DNA of 64,000 nt from Duganella dendranthematis. GTDB taxonomy: Bacteria; Pseudomonadota; Gammaproteobacteria; Burkholderiales; Burkholderiaceae_D. The position numbers were made by a program, and so were the translations under genes. The notes under the pieces were generated by a model that searched no databases, was not told the DNA's origin, and saw only the letters and a program-made list of their open reading frames with translations. This document shows positions 1 to 8,871 of the stretch, one piece after another (within the stretch, counting starts at the first letter, position 1; each line of letters begins with the position of its first letter). The stretch spans positions 2,108,001 through 2,172,000 of the forward strand of contig NZ_CP051684.1 of the NCBI RefSeq assembly GCF_012849375.1, given 5' to 3'.

Positions 1-2119
1 TCAGGGCTGCGATGCCGGCAGTGGTGATGCTGCTGACGTCGCCGGCTTCAATCGCGGCCAGGTTGGCGCTCGACAGCGAAGCAACTTGCACGGTGGTCAA
101 ACCAGCGAACTGGTTCGAGGTCATGGCCACGATCTGGTTGGTGGTCAGGCCCGAGGCGACGTCGAGGGTGCTCATCGCGGCGAACTGGGCGCTGGTCAGA
201 CCCTGGATCTGTTCGGTGGTCAGGGCAGCGACTTGACTGGTGCTCAGCGAAGCGAAGGCGGCGGTTTTCAGTGCAGCCAGGTCTTCGGTTTGCAGGGCGG
301 CGATCGACTCGGTGGTCAGCGCGCGGACTTGAGCGCTGCTCAGTGCGCTAGCCTGGCCGGTGGTCAGGGCAACGATTTGCTCGGTGGTCAGGGCGACGAT
401 CTGGGCGCTGCTCAGACCAGCGATGGTCGAGGACTTCAGTGCGGCGAAGTCTTCGGTTTCCAGCGCGGTGATCGCGGCGGCGGTCAGCGAATTGACCTGT
501 GCGCTGCTCAGTGCGGCTGCCTGGTTGGTGGTCAGCGCAACCACTTGTTCTGTGGTCAGCGCTTTGATGGCGGCGGTGCTGATCGCAGCAGCCTGGTTCG
601 AGGTCAGCTGGCCGATCTGCTCGGTGGTCAGGCCCGTGATCTGGGTCGATTTCAGGGCAGCGATGCCGGCGGTGGTGATGCTGCTGACGTCAGCGGCTTC
701 AATCGCGGCCAGGTTGGCGCTCGACAGCGAAGCAACTTGCACGGTGGTCAAACCAGCGAACTGGTTCGAGGTCATGGCCACGATCTGGTTGGTGGTCAGG
801 CCCGAGGCGACGTCGAGGGTGCTCATCGCGGCGAACTGGGCGCTGGTCAGACCCTGGATCTGTTCGGTGGTCAGGGCAGCAACCTGGCCGGTGCTCAGCG
901 ACGAGAACACGGCGGTCTTCAGTGCGGCCAGGTCTTCGGTTTGCAGGGCGGCGATCGACTCGGTGGTCAGCGCGCGCACCTGGGCGCTGCTCAGTGCGCT
1001 AGCCTGGCCGGTGGTCAGGGCGACGACTTGTTCCGTGGTCAGGGCGACGATCTGGGCGCTGCTCAGACCGGCGATGGTCGCAGTTTTCAGCGCGGCGAAG
1101 TCTTCGGTTTCCAGCGCGGTGATCGACGCGGCGGTCAGCGCGTTGACCTGTGCGCTGCTCAGGGCGGCTGCCTGGTTGGTGGTCAGCGCCACGACTTGCT
1201 CGGTGGTCAGGGCCTTGATGGCGGCGGTGCTGATCGCAGCAGCCTGGCTCGAGGTCAGCTGGCCGATCTGTTCGGTGGTCAGGCCCGTGATCTGGGTCGA
1301 TTTCAGGGCTGCGATGCCGGCGGTGGTGATGCTGCTGACGTCAGCGGCTTCAATCGCGGCCAGGTTGGCGCTCGACAGCGAAGCAACTTGCACGGTGGTC
1401 AAACCAGCGAACTGGTTCGAGGTCATGGCCACGATCTGGTTGGTGGTCAGGCCCGAGGCGACGTCGAGGGTGCTCATCGCAGCGAACTGGGCGCTGGTCA
1501 GACCCTGGATCTGTTCGGTGGTCAGCGCGGCAACCTGGCCGGTGCTCAGCGACGAGAACACGGCGGTCTTCAGTGCAGCCAGGTCTTCGGTTTGCAGGGC
1601 GGCGATCGATTCGGTGGTCAGCGAGCGCACTTGGGCGCTGGTCAGCGAGTTAGCCTGGGCGGTGGTCAGTGCAACGGCTTGTTCGGTGGTCAGGGCGGCG
1701 ATCTGGGTGCTGCTCAGGCCGGCCAGGGTGGCGGTCTTCAGTGCGGCGAAGTCTTCGGTTTCCAGCGCGGCAAACGAGGCGGTGCTCAGTGCGCTCAACT
1801 GGCGGCTGTTCAGTGCGCCAGCCTGGTTGGTGGTCAGCGCGACGATTTGTTCGGTGGTCAGGATTTTGACTTGGCCGGTGGTCAGGCCTTGGAGACCGGT
1901 GGTGCTCAAAGCGGCAAAATTGGTCGCACTCAGCAATGGCACATTGGCGCTCGAAATGGCGCCAACTTGGGTCGAGGTCAGTACTTGGAACTGATTGGTG
2001 GTCAACGCCGCCATCTGTTCGGTGCTGAGCGCCGCAATATCTGCAGTCGAGATGGTCACCACTTGTTGGGTGCTCAGACTTGCAAGCTGATTGGTGGACA
2101 TACTGGTAATGACGCTCAT
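1..2119 (-). CDS. Giant octapeptide-repeat protein (5' part, runs off left edge)
   Basis: The minus strand is open from an ATG at 2119 to the window edge (706 codons, no stop). An AGGAG ribosome site lies 8-9 bases upstream. After about 8 residues the whole protein is a run of 8-residue units of the form A-L-T/S-T/S-x-Q/E/D-I/V/F-x (for example ALTTEQIV, ALSSAQVN). One 9-residue unit (containing ASGLTT) recurs per long repeat, so the higher-order period is 217 residues (26 x 8 + 9). No signal peptide is visible at the N terminus, which would fit a type I-secreted or otherwise C-terminally targeted protein, but the C terminus is not in the window. Proteins of this look are often auto-annotated in Oxalobacteraceae as heme utilisation or beta-strand-repeat proteins; I see no haem motif here. 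Function unknown; a regular solenoid is the likely fold. Confidence 0.8.
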   Translation of the reverse strand, partial: MSVITSMSTNQLASLSTQQVVTISTADIAALSTEQMAALTTNQFQVLTSTQVGAISSANVPLLSATNFAALSTTGLQGLTTGQVKILTTEQIVALTTNQAGALNSRQLSALSTASFAALETEDFAALKTATLAGLSSTQIAALTTEQAVALTTAQANSLTSAQVRSLTTESIAALQTEDLAALKTAVFSSLSTGQVAALTTEQIQGLTSAQFAAMSTLDVASGLTTNQIVAMTSNQFAGLTTVQVASLSSANLAAIEAADVSSITTAGIAALKSTQITGLTTEQIGQLTSSQAAAISTAAIKALTTEQVVALTTNQAAALSSAQVNALTAASITALETEDFAALKTATIAGLSSAQIVALTTEQVVALTTGQASALSSAQVRALTTESIAALQTEDLAALKTAVFSSLSTGQVAALTTEQIQGLTSAQFAAMSTLDVASGLTTNQIVAMTSNQFAGLTTVQVASLSSANLAAIEAADVSSITTAGIAALKSTQITGLTTEQIGQLTSNQAAAISTAAIKALTTEQVVALTTNQAAALSSAQVNSLTAAAITALETEDFAALKSSTIAGLSSAQIVALTTEQIVALTTGQASALSSAQVRALTTESIAALQTEDLAALKTAAFASLSTSQVAALTTEQIQGLTSAQFAAMSTLDVASGLTTNQIVAMTSNQFAGLTTVQVASLSSANLAAIEAGDVSSITTAGIAAL
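11..1860. repeat. 651-bp tandem super-repeats inside the octapeptide gene
   Basis: The same sequence starts at 11, 662 and 1313, exactly 651 bp (217 codons) apart. The first two intervals are complete and nearly identical at DNA level. The third copy fades at about 1860, towards the N-terminal end of the protein. Inside each copy the base unit is 24 bp. The near identity, including at synonymous positions, suggests recent amplification or gene conversion rather than selection on protein alone. Confidence 0.9.
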
Positions 2120-2724
2120 TGCATTTCTCCTAGAAGGGCGCTGATTCGATTTGCTGTCCGAAAACATCTGGTGCACGGCCCTACCGTTGCATCCGCGTCT
2201 TCCGCCAGTGGCATATTTGCCGTTTAACTACTTATTAGGTATTACTTGCCGCGAACGCAAAACCGCGTGCGCACACATTCTTAACGTCAACATATTGCTC
2301 AACTTGAGTAAACCCGAGAAGATTTATTGCCTCCTCCCAACTCAACATCGAGCCTAAAACTCGTCCTGCTTGATTACAAGGCGACCGTCACGAGTCTTCC
2401 ACTAAGTAAACTTATTCCCATACGGAAAAAAAACTCACGAAATCTTGCCGCTGCCGTTCAAAAATCACCAAGTGCTTGAAAGCATTCGTTTTTTTCTTTG
2501 AAACGTGTGTAAAACGACGTAAAAAACTTGCTATGGAGGGCTAGTATAGCGGATTAAATTTCCGCAAGGAATTTATTTGCAAGCCTGTCGCCGCGCCGCC
2601 ACGCTTAAAATAACAATGTTCAGCGGCTATCAACCATGTTGATTTGTCTACGACGGCGAGCGCAGCTGGATAAGGCCAGACTGTGCCTCAGTGATATGAC
2701 GCGATGATGACGTATGGAAATTTT
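2120..2724. promoter_or_regulatory. AT-rich intergenic region upstream of the repeat gene
   Basis: About 600 bp with clearly lower GC than the surroundings and no convincing gene on either strand. It must hold the promoter of the minus-strand repeat gene. A TATACT -10-like hexamer on the minus strand (plus-strand 2543-2548) is the best candidate, but its -35 is poor. A-runs and T-runs around 2425-2432 and 2489-2497 could give bent DNA. I see no tRNA, riboswitch or strong terminator in it. Confidence 0.4.
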
Positions 2725-3117
2725 CTATTGCGCTGCAGCGGTCTGGTGGCGGCGCCGCCACAACACCGCGAGGGTGGCGGCTAGGAGCACCAGCGCAAAT
2801 GCATTCATGACAACAGTGGCGTTGGCGAATTGCATCACCACGCCGAGACTGACGCCGGCTTTGACGCTGAAGGTCGGACCTTCGCCATGGGGAAAATAGC
2901 TGAACAGCTGCACACTATAATAGAGCGCCCCGCCCCACAGGCCGAAACGCGCGCGCCGCAGCGACAGCACGCCGGCCAGGAAACCCAGCAGCGCCACCCC
3001 GTGCAGCAGCATGTCGCCGGTGGGCGCCGCGGCGCCGAGCAGGCCCAGGCTGACGGCCAGCGCCAGCCCGCTGTTCAGCAACAATACCCGGGCCAGCCAT
3101 TTTTCCAGTGCCTGCAT
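2725..3117 (-). CDS. Small four-helix membrane protein, unknown function
   Basis: A 130-residue hydrophobic protein with about four membrane segments and an Arg-rich C-terminal tail (RRRHQ). The frame can be extended to a TTG at 3132. The ATG at 3117 is preferred because a GAGGACAGG ribosome site sits directly before it. It begins 7 bases after the stop of the GlxA-type regulator on the same strand and so is very likely co-transcribed and translationally coupled with it. I do not recognise the family. Confidence 0.65.
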   Translation of the reverse strand: MQALEKWLARVLLLNSGLALAVSLGLLGAAAPTGDMLLHGVALLGFLAGVLSLRRARFGLWGGALYYSVQLFSYFPHGEGPTFSVKAGVSLGVVMQFANATVVMNAFALVLLAATLAVLWRRRHQTAAAQ

Positions 3118-3124
3118 CCTGTCC

Positions 3125-4108
3125 TCATCCAAAGCGCGATTGATAGTCGCTGGGTGCTACGCCCAGCTGCGCGGCAAATGCGCGCCGCAGATTGTACTCG
3201 CTGCCGAAGCCGCTCTGGCGGGCGGCGCGCTTAACCGTCATGCCGGCCTGCTCCAGCAGCCCGCAGGCGGCCTCCATGCGCAGCCGCAGCAGCAGTTGCG
3301 CCGGCGACAGTCCGGCTTCCTGCTGCAGGTGGCGGTGCAGCGTGCGCACCGATACCGCCAGCGCGGCCGCCATTTGCTCGACATCCAGCTGCTGCTGCAA
3401 GCGCGGCCGCAGCCAGGCGGTCAGGCGACCGTGCAAACCCTGCGGTTCGGCCTGGGCCAGCAATTCGGTGCTGAACTGGCGCTGGCCGCCGGGCCGCTTG
3501 TAGAACACCACCAGCCGCTTGGCCACTGCCAGTCCGGCGGCGCGGCCCTGATCCTCTTCGACCAGCGCCAGCGCCAGATCGATGCCGGCGGCGATGCCGG
3601 CCGAGGTGTACAGCGCGCCGTCTCTAATATAGATGGCGTCTTCCTGCACGGTGATGGCCGGGTATTGGGCTTGCAGCGCGGCGGCGTCCTGCCAGTGGGT
3701 GACGGCGCGGCGGCCGTCCAGCAGACCGGCACGCGCCAGCACGAAGGCGCCGGTGCACACCGAGCAGCAGCGCGCCAGCTGGCTGGCGGCCTGCACTACC
3801 CAGTCGACCAGCGCGGCATCCAGCGCCGGACTGGCATCCGGCCCGCGTTCCACCCCACGACCGCCGGCCACCATCAGCGTGGCGCCGGCCAGCGCGGACG
3901 GCGAAGGCAAGGGCGCGGCCTGTACGGAAACGCCTGCGGTCGACATCACCAGACCGGGTTCGGCGGCGATCATATTGATTTGATAAGGCGACGGCCGGCC
4001 GGCGTCGGCCGCCTCGTCATTGGCGGTGGCAAACACTTGGGCGGGGCCGGTAGCGTCCAGCAGCAAAAAGCCGGGATACACCAGCAGCCAGATCGGGATC
4101 GGAGTCAT
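3125..4108 (-). CDS. GlxA family AraC-type transcriptional regulator
   Basis: 327 residues. The N-terminal two thirds (about 1-190) are a DJ-1/PfpI class I glutamine amidotransferase-like domain, with the nucleophile-elbow motif SVCTGAF and the conserved THWQ downstream. The C-terminal third (about 225-325) is an AraC-type double helix-turn-helix domain, ending in the usual PSDYQSRFG-like tail. The family normally acts as a ligand-sensing cytoplasmic activator or repressor. It is transcribed divergently from a stand-alone DJ-1/PfpI protein starting at 4190, so the 81-bp gap probably carries the shared control region. Ligand unknown. Confidence 0.9.
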   Translation of the reverse strand: MTPIPIWLLVYPGFLLLDATGPAQVFATANDEAADAGRPSPYQINMIAAEPGLVMSTAGVSVQAAPLPSPSALAGATLMVAGGRGVERGPDASPALDAALVDWVVQAASQLARCCSVCTGAFVLARAGLLDGRRAVTHWQDAAALQAQYPAITVQEDAIYIRDGALYTSAGIAAGIDLALALVEEDQGRAAGLAVAKRLVVFYKRPGGQRQFSTELLAQAEPQGLHGRLTAWLRPRLQQQLDVEQMAAALAVSVRTLHRHLQQEAGLSPAQLLLRLRMEAACGLLEQAGMTVKRAARQSGFGSEYNLRRAFAAQLGVAPSDYQSRFG

Positions 4109-4189
4109 CTGGCAGATATTCCACCATGGATGTCATTTGTGTCAACTGTGGCCGTGCCAACATGGCTGATTAGGGACAAGGAGATCGCC

Positions 4190-4792
4190 ATGACACGCAC
4201 CGTAGGCATTTATATTTTCGACAACGTTGAAGTATTGGACTTTGCCGGCCCGTATGAGGTATTCACCTGCGCCACGCGGGTGGCGGCCGGACTGACGCCC
4301 AACGCGCCGCCGCCGTTCGCCGTGCGCACCATCGGCGCCAGCAACCTGCCGGTGCGCGCCCGCGCGGGACTGGTGCTGCATCCGGAAACCACCTTGGCCG
4401 ACACCGGCCGGATTGACGTGCTCATTGTGCCGGGTGGCGTCGTCGGCGCCGAGCTGATGCGACCGGAAGTCATCCGCTGGATCGCTGCCACGGCGGCGAC
4501 GGCGGAACTGACGGCCTCGGTCTGCACCGGCGCCGTACTGCTGGCCAAGGCCGGCCTGCTGGACGGCCTGCCCGCCACCACCCACTGGCAAGACCTGGAC
4601 GAACTGCGCTCGGGCTGGCCGCAGGTCGAGGTCAAGACCGGCCAGCGCTGGGTCGATACCGGCCGCATTGTCAGCTCGGCCGGCATCTCGGCCGGCATCG
4701 ACATGTCGCTGCACCTGGTGGCGCGGTTGAGCGGCGCGGCGCTGGCCGACCGCACCGCGCGCCAGATGGACTACGACTGGCGCCGCGACTGA
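4190..4792 (+). CDS. DJ-1/PfpI family protein
   Basis: 200 residues. The start is the ATG at 4190 with an ACAAGGAGA ribosome site just upstream; the open frame extends much further 5' but that part is antisense to the regulator. It is a single DJ-1/PfpI domain with the nucleophile motif SVCTGAV, followed by TTHWQD, as in isonitrile hydratase-like and ThiJ-like proteins. It lacks the AraC domain of its divergent neighbour, although the two PfpI domains resemble each other. Likely a cytoplasmic enzyme or chaperone under control of that regulator; the substrate cannot be told. Confidence 0.85.
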   Translation: MTRTVGIYIFDNVEVLDFAGPYEVFTCATRVAAGLTPNAPPPFAVRTIGASNLPVRARAGLVLHPETTLADTGRIDVLIVPGGVVGAELMRPEVIRWIAATAATAELTASVCTGAVLLAKAGLLDGLPATTHWQDLDELRSGWPQVEVKTGQRWVDTGRIVSSAGISAGIDMSLHLVARLSGAALADRTARQMDYDWRRD

Positions 4793-4796
4793 GCCG

Positions 4797-7439
4797 TCAT
4801 AGCTTTTTCAGCTGTTCGCGCGCATAGGTGGCGCTTGGATGGTTGGGGGCCAGCGCCAGAAAGCTGGTGTAGGCCTGCTTGGCTTTCTCGTTGTCGTTCA
4901 GGTGCGCGCGAGCGTCGCCGAGGTTGAGATAGGCGATGGCGCGCGAGGTGTCGATTTGCAGCGTGTTTTCAAACCAGCGCGCCGCCTCGGCATATTTCTC
5001 CTGCTTGTAATAGACGAAGCCGAGGTTGTTGGCGGCCAGGCCGAAGTCCGGCCGGAATTTCAGCGCCTCGGTAAACGCCGCCTCGGCCTGCGCATACTGC
5101 TTCTCTTTATACAGTTGCATGCCACGGTCGTTGGCGCGCTGCGCCAGCTGGCGCGCCGACACATCGACCGGCTTCGGCGCCGCCAGTTTCTGTTCGCCGC
5201 CGTTCAGGTTCTTGACCACCACTGCGTTGCCCTCGGCCTGCTGGCTGCGGGCGCTATCGAGCTTGCTGTTAAGTGCGATGGCGTCAGCCGGCAATTGCGT
5301 CGACTGCGCACTGAGGAACTCGGCCTCGACCGGCAACTGGAACACGAACTCGCCGCCCTCCGAACCCGGCAGGCTGCCGAACGCCGGCGTCTGCTGCGAC
5401 ACGCTGGCCACCGCCGGCGCCACATAGGCGGCCAGTTCGGTCGCGGTGATCATGCCGTCGCCGTTGAGGTCGGCCTTGCCGTTCAGCGCCTGCAACAAAG
5501 TCCAGGTGAATACCGAGTGGCCGCCGGGACCGCCATCGGCCACCAACTGGTCGGCGCCGCCGGCGGTCAGCATCTGGCGGCCGATGCGGCGCGCGTTGTC
5601 GCGCAGGAAGGCTTCGCTGCCGCCGCCGCGCGTCAGCCCCAGGCCGCTGTAACAAGCGTCCATGACGAACAACACGTGCTTGGCGTTGAGGCTTTCGGCA
5701 ATGTTCTGCAAATCCGTCATCGGAATGGCGTCGACGCTGACCTGCTGCGGATCGGAGTCGGCCGGGATAATGTAACCGAGGTTGCGGCCGGACGACAGCT
5801 GGCGCGTGGCGCCGTGGCCGGCGAAGAACACGAAGATGCGGTCATCCTTCTTCAGCTTGGCTTCGGCCAGCTTGTCGTGGAACAGCGCCAGGATGTTGTT
5901 GCGGGTGGCCTCGCCGTTGGTCAGCGTGAACACGCGCTCGCCGGCAAACCCGAAACGGTTGACCAGCGTGTCGCGGATCGCCTTGGCGTCCTGCACCGCG
6001 TATTGCAGCTTGGGCCACTTCTGGTAATCGTTGATGCCGATCACCACCGCGTAACTGTTGGCGTAGCCGGTGCTGATGGCGACCTGCTCCGGCGCCGGCT
6101 TGGCGCCCTTGGCGACCTTGAACTCCTGGCCGTCCCAGGCGGCAAAGCTGTAGCCGTCGGCAATCAGCTTGTCCAGCACCATCGGCAGCGCCTTGACGCT
6201 GCGGTCGTGGATGTCGTGGAACAGGATGATGCCGCGCTGCTCCTTGGCCAGCGTGCCCAGCACGCGGTTGGCGATCGAGCTCGGCACCGGATCGGCCCAG
6301 TCCATCGAATCCACATTCCACATCACCGAGCGCAGGCCCAGCTTGGACAGGATGGCCAGTCCTTCGGCATTGTGTGCGCCATACGGGAAGCGGAACAGCG
6401 GCGAGCGGCGCTCGTCGGCGGCCTTCAGCGCGGTGTCGGTGTTGGCGATTTCGCCGTACAGCTTGTCGCCGCTCTGCTTGGACAGCAGCGCGTGGCTGAA
6501 ACTGTGGTTGCCCACGGTGTGGCCGGCGTCGATCAGGCGCTTGCTCTCGTTCTTGTAGCGGCCGACGTTCTGGCCGACCTCGAAGAACACGCCCGGCACA
6601 TTGTATTGCTTGAGGATGGCGGCGATTTCTTCGGTGTAGGTGCCATGCGGACCGTCGTCAAAGGTCAGCACCACGGTTTTCGGCGGCAGCGTGTTGCCGA
6701 AGATTTCCTTGGCCGGCGCAGCAGCAGTGCCCGCAGCCCCAGCGGCGGCGGCCGGCGGCTCCGGATACGGCACGATGACGCCGTAGTCCTTCATGATCTG
6801 CTCGCGGGTGTACAGCTTGCGCAGATGGGCGACGTAGTCATCCCACTTCTCGCGCTTGGGCGTGATGGCGCGCGCTTCAAAGCGCGAGAAGATATCGCTG
6901 ATTTCCTTGTCGTACTGCTTCTCGATGTCTTCCAGCGCCGCCAGGTCTTCGCTGACACGCTTGTGCAGCTTGATGGCCGGCAGCGTCTGGTCGGTAGCCG
7001 CCAGCTTTTGCAGCGACAGCAGCACTTCGCGGAACGCCAACCGGTCCGCATCGAACAGGTCGGACGCCGATTCGATATACGACAGCAGCGCATCGTAGGC
7101 GGCGTCGCGCTGGGCCGGCGGCAGCGCCTGCGTTTGCACCAGCAGCGGCTGGATACGCGTCAGGCGCTCCAGGTTTTCATGGAACAGTGACTGGCCAACT
7201 TGGTTGGCGGCCTTGCGGTCGGCGTCGTTCAGGGTTTTCTCATCGGCCAGCAGCACGATGATCTTGCGGTAATTGGCCAGCAGCGCTTGCAGTTCTGGCT
7301 GCAAGGCCGGCACGGCGGCGGTCTGGGCCGATGCCGGGGACGCAGCCGGCGCAGCGGCCGGCTTGCCGCGCAACACCACATACGCACCGCCGGCGGCCAG
7401 CGCGGCCACCACGGCGACAATGATTAACTTGGATTTCAT
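4797..7439 (-). CDS. Polysaccharide deacetylase - caspase - EF-hand - TPR fusion protein
   Basis: 880 residues. An N-terminal uncleaved-anchor or signal segment (about 5-22) is followed by a helical region (45-225). A NodB polysaccharide deacetylase domain (about 253-440) carries TFDDG (259-263), the metal-binding H312/H316 in HSFSH, RFPYG (350-354) and H408 in FHDI. A caspase-like peptidase C14 domain (about 460-705) has H542 in AGHG and C596 in DACYSG. It contains an EF-hand loop at 657-668 (DLNGDG, with E668 at position 12). Three C-terminal TPR units (766-870) suggest protein binding. All catalytic residues of both enzymes are present. The protein probably acts in the periplasm on cell-wall glycan and protein. 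The combination is unusual; each single domain assignment is secure from its motifs. Confidence 0.88.
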   Translation of the reverse strand: MKSKLIIVAVVAALAAGGAYVVLRGKPAAAPAASPASAQTAAVPALQPELQALLANYRKIIVLLADEKTLNDADRKAANQVGQSLFHENLERLTRIQPLLVQTQALPPAQRDAAYDALLSYIESASDLFDADRLAFREVLLSLQKLAATDQTLPAIKLHKRVSEDLAALEDIEKQYDKEISDIFSRFEARAITPKREKWDDYVAHLRKLYTREQIMKDYGVIVPYPEPPAAAAGAAGTAAAPAKEIFGNTLPPKTVVLTFDDGPHGTYTEEIAAILKQYNVPGVFFEVGQNVGRYKNESKRLIDAGHTVGNHSFSHALLSKQSGDKLYGEIANTDTALKAADERRSPLFRFPYGAHNAEGLAILSKLGLRSVMWNVDSMDWADPVPSSIANRVLGTLAKEQRGIILFHDIHDRSVKALPMVLDKLIADGYSFAAWDGQEFKVAKGAKPAPEQVAISTGYANSYAVVIGINDYQKWPKLQYAVQDAKAIRDTLVNRFGFAGERVFTLTNGEATRNNILALFHDKLAEAKLKKDDRIFVFFAGHGATRQLSSGRNLGYIIPADSDPQQVSVDAIPMTDLQNIAESLNAKHVLFVMDACYSGLGLTRGGGSEAFLRDNARRIGRQMLTAGGADQLVADGGPGGHSVFTWTLLQALNGKADLNGDGMITATELAAYVAPAVASVSQQTPAFGSLPGSEGGEFVFQLPVEAEFLSAQSTQLPADAIALNSKLDSARSQQAEGNAVVVKNLNGGEQKLAAPKPVDVSARQLAQRANDRGMQLYKEKQYAQAEAAFTEALKFRPDFGLAANNLGFVYYKQEKYAEAARWFENTLQIDTSRAIAYLNLGDARAHLNDNEKAKQAYTSFLALAPNHPSATYAREQLKKL

Positions 7440-7484
7440 GGCAATTCTTTAGAGCAATGGAATCCGCATTCTATGACAAATTTG

Positions 7485-8726
7485 CTAATTTTTCACTTGA
7501 TAACCATCGTCCAGTGTTTTGAGGAAGGCGACGATGTCGGCGATATCGCCTTCATTCAGCAGCGGCTTGCCGCCCACCTTGCCGCCGAACGGCGCTTCCA
7601 TGTTGACGTTGCCGTCCATGCCTTCCGGCTGGTCGTCGAACTTGCGGCCCTTGTACCACCGCTTCGGCGTGGTGTCCCGGGTAGCGTAGAAACGCACCAC
7701 TTCCTCCAGGCTGCTGAAGCTGCCGTTGTGGAAATACGCCTTGCGCGTGGCCACATTGCGCAGCGACGGCGTCTTGAAGGCGCCGCAATATTCTTTGTGA
7801 TCCTTGAGATCGGTGCGGTCCGGGCCGCACAGGCCGAGGTCGTAATACGCCGGATCGCCGTTGACCGCCAGCTTGCGGTTGCGCGGCACGCCGATATTAA
7901 TCAGGCCGTAGTCGGTGAACTGCGGGAACACGCCGCCCTGCGAAATCTGGCTGATGTGGCAGGACGCGCAATTGCCCTTGGTCTCATCGTTGAACACGCG
8001 CAGGCCGCGCTGCTCTTGCGGGCTGAGCGTGACTTGCTTGCGCAGGTAGGCGTCGTACTTGCTGGTGTAGGGATAGAAATCGGTCGGGCTTTCTTGGAAC
8101 ACTTCCAGCGCCATCAGCGCCCCCTGCAGCGCGGCGTTGGGCCGGCTGAAGATATCGTCGCCAAACACCTTGCGGAACTGCGGCGCCAGCGCGCCATCCT
8201 TCAGCCTGGCCACCACGGCCGCCTCATCCTGGTTGCCCATCTCGCGCGCCGACAGCAGTGGCCCCAGCGCCTGCTCGTGCGCCGTCTGCGTGCGGCCGTC
8301 CCAGTTGTGACCGCCGGTCGGGCCGGCATCGACGCTGTCGTCGCCGTCATCGTCGTGATAGTGCTCGGTGAAGACCGGCACGTTCTGGATATAGCGCAGC
8401 GACGGCGTCGCCCGCGTGCCTTCGCTGCGGCCGTCGGGACCGCCCAGCTGCACCGCCAGATTGTTGTTGGGACTGTAGCCGTTGTCCGGGCTGTGGCAGC
8501 TGGCGCAGGCCAGCTTGCCCGACGCCGACAGGCTGGGCTCATTGAACATGGCGCGGCCCAGCGCGGTCAGTTCCGGCACGGTCGGACGGCGGCCCGCCGG
8601 CGGCGCATACGCAGCGCGGGGGGCATCGGCAGCGATAGTGGCGGAAGGCGCGGCGGCGTGATCAGACGGGGATGGCTGGCACGCGCTCAGCAGCGCAGCC
8701 ACGGCAACTGTATAAATAATTTTCAT
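7485..8726 (-). CDS. Di-haem cytochrome c peroxidase / MauG-like lipoprotein
   Basis: 413 residues. The N terminus is a lipoprotein signal with lipobox ending at C16 (LLSAC). Two CxxCH haem c sites are present, CASCH at 74-78 and CASCH at 253-257, the spacing typical of bacterial di-haem peroxidases (CcpA/MauG family). Expected to sit in the periplasm, anchored to a membrane, and to reduce hydrogen peroxide or oxidise a protein substrate with electrons from the cytochrome chain. It lies 45 bp upstream of the deacetylase-caspase gene on the same strand, so co-transcription is possible. Confidence 0.88.
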   Translation of the reverse strand: MKIIYTVAVAALLSACQPSPSDHAAAPSATIAADAPRAAYAPPAGRRPTVPELTALGRAMFNEPSLSASGKLACASCHSPDNGYSPNNNLAVQLGGPDGRSEGTRATPSLRYIQNVPVFTEHYHDDDGDDSVDAGPTGGHNWDGRTQTAHEQALGPLLSAREMGNQDEAAVVARLKDGALAPQFRKVFGDDIFSRPNAALQGALMALEVFQESPTDFYPYTSKYDAYLRKQVTLSPQEQRGLRVFNDETKGNCASCHISQISQGGVFPQFTDYGLINIGVPRNRKLAVNGDPAYYDLGLCGPDRTDLKDHKEYCGAFKTPSLRNVATRKAYFHNGSFSSLEEVVRFYATRDTTPKRWYKGRKFDDQPEGMDGNVNMEAPFGGKVGGKPLLNEGDIADIVAFLKTLDDGYQVKN

Positions 8727-8871
8727 GCGCGCAGCCTAGCAAAATGACGTGACCGCTACATGACAGTCATAGAACGATACAAAACGATACTTTTGCGACC
8801 TCCCCATTTCATCGTCCTGACATATTTGCTAAATAGCATGAGCCGCTTTCACCCACCACCCTCAAGGCAGA

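Noticed and set aside
11..1860. Tandem repeats as a possible CRISPR array
   Set aside because: Units are 24 bp and 651 bp, contiguous, coding and without spacers.
86..2227. Long plus-strand open frames over the octapeptide array (713 and 544 codons)
   Set aside because: They are shadows of the repeat: no stops arise because the 24-bp unit is stop-free in several frames. Only the minus frame has a start with AGGAG and a regular, sensible octapeptide pattern.
2466..2498. Possible terminator near the T-run at 2489
   Set aside because: The TGCTT / AAGCA arms have a two-base loop and cannot form a stable hairpin.
3011..4189. N-terminal extension of the DJ-1/PfpI gene
   Set aside because: It is antisense to the GlxA-type regulator; the ATG at 4190 has a good ribosome site and fits the family length.
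8727..8871. Small plus-strand frame MTVIERYK... before the phosphoesterase
   Set aside because: No ribosome site or motif; it runs into the phosphoesterase gene in another frame and looks like leader DNA.
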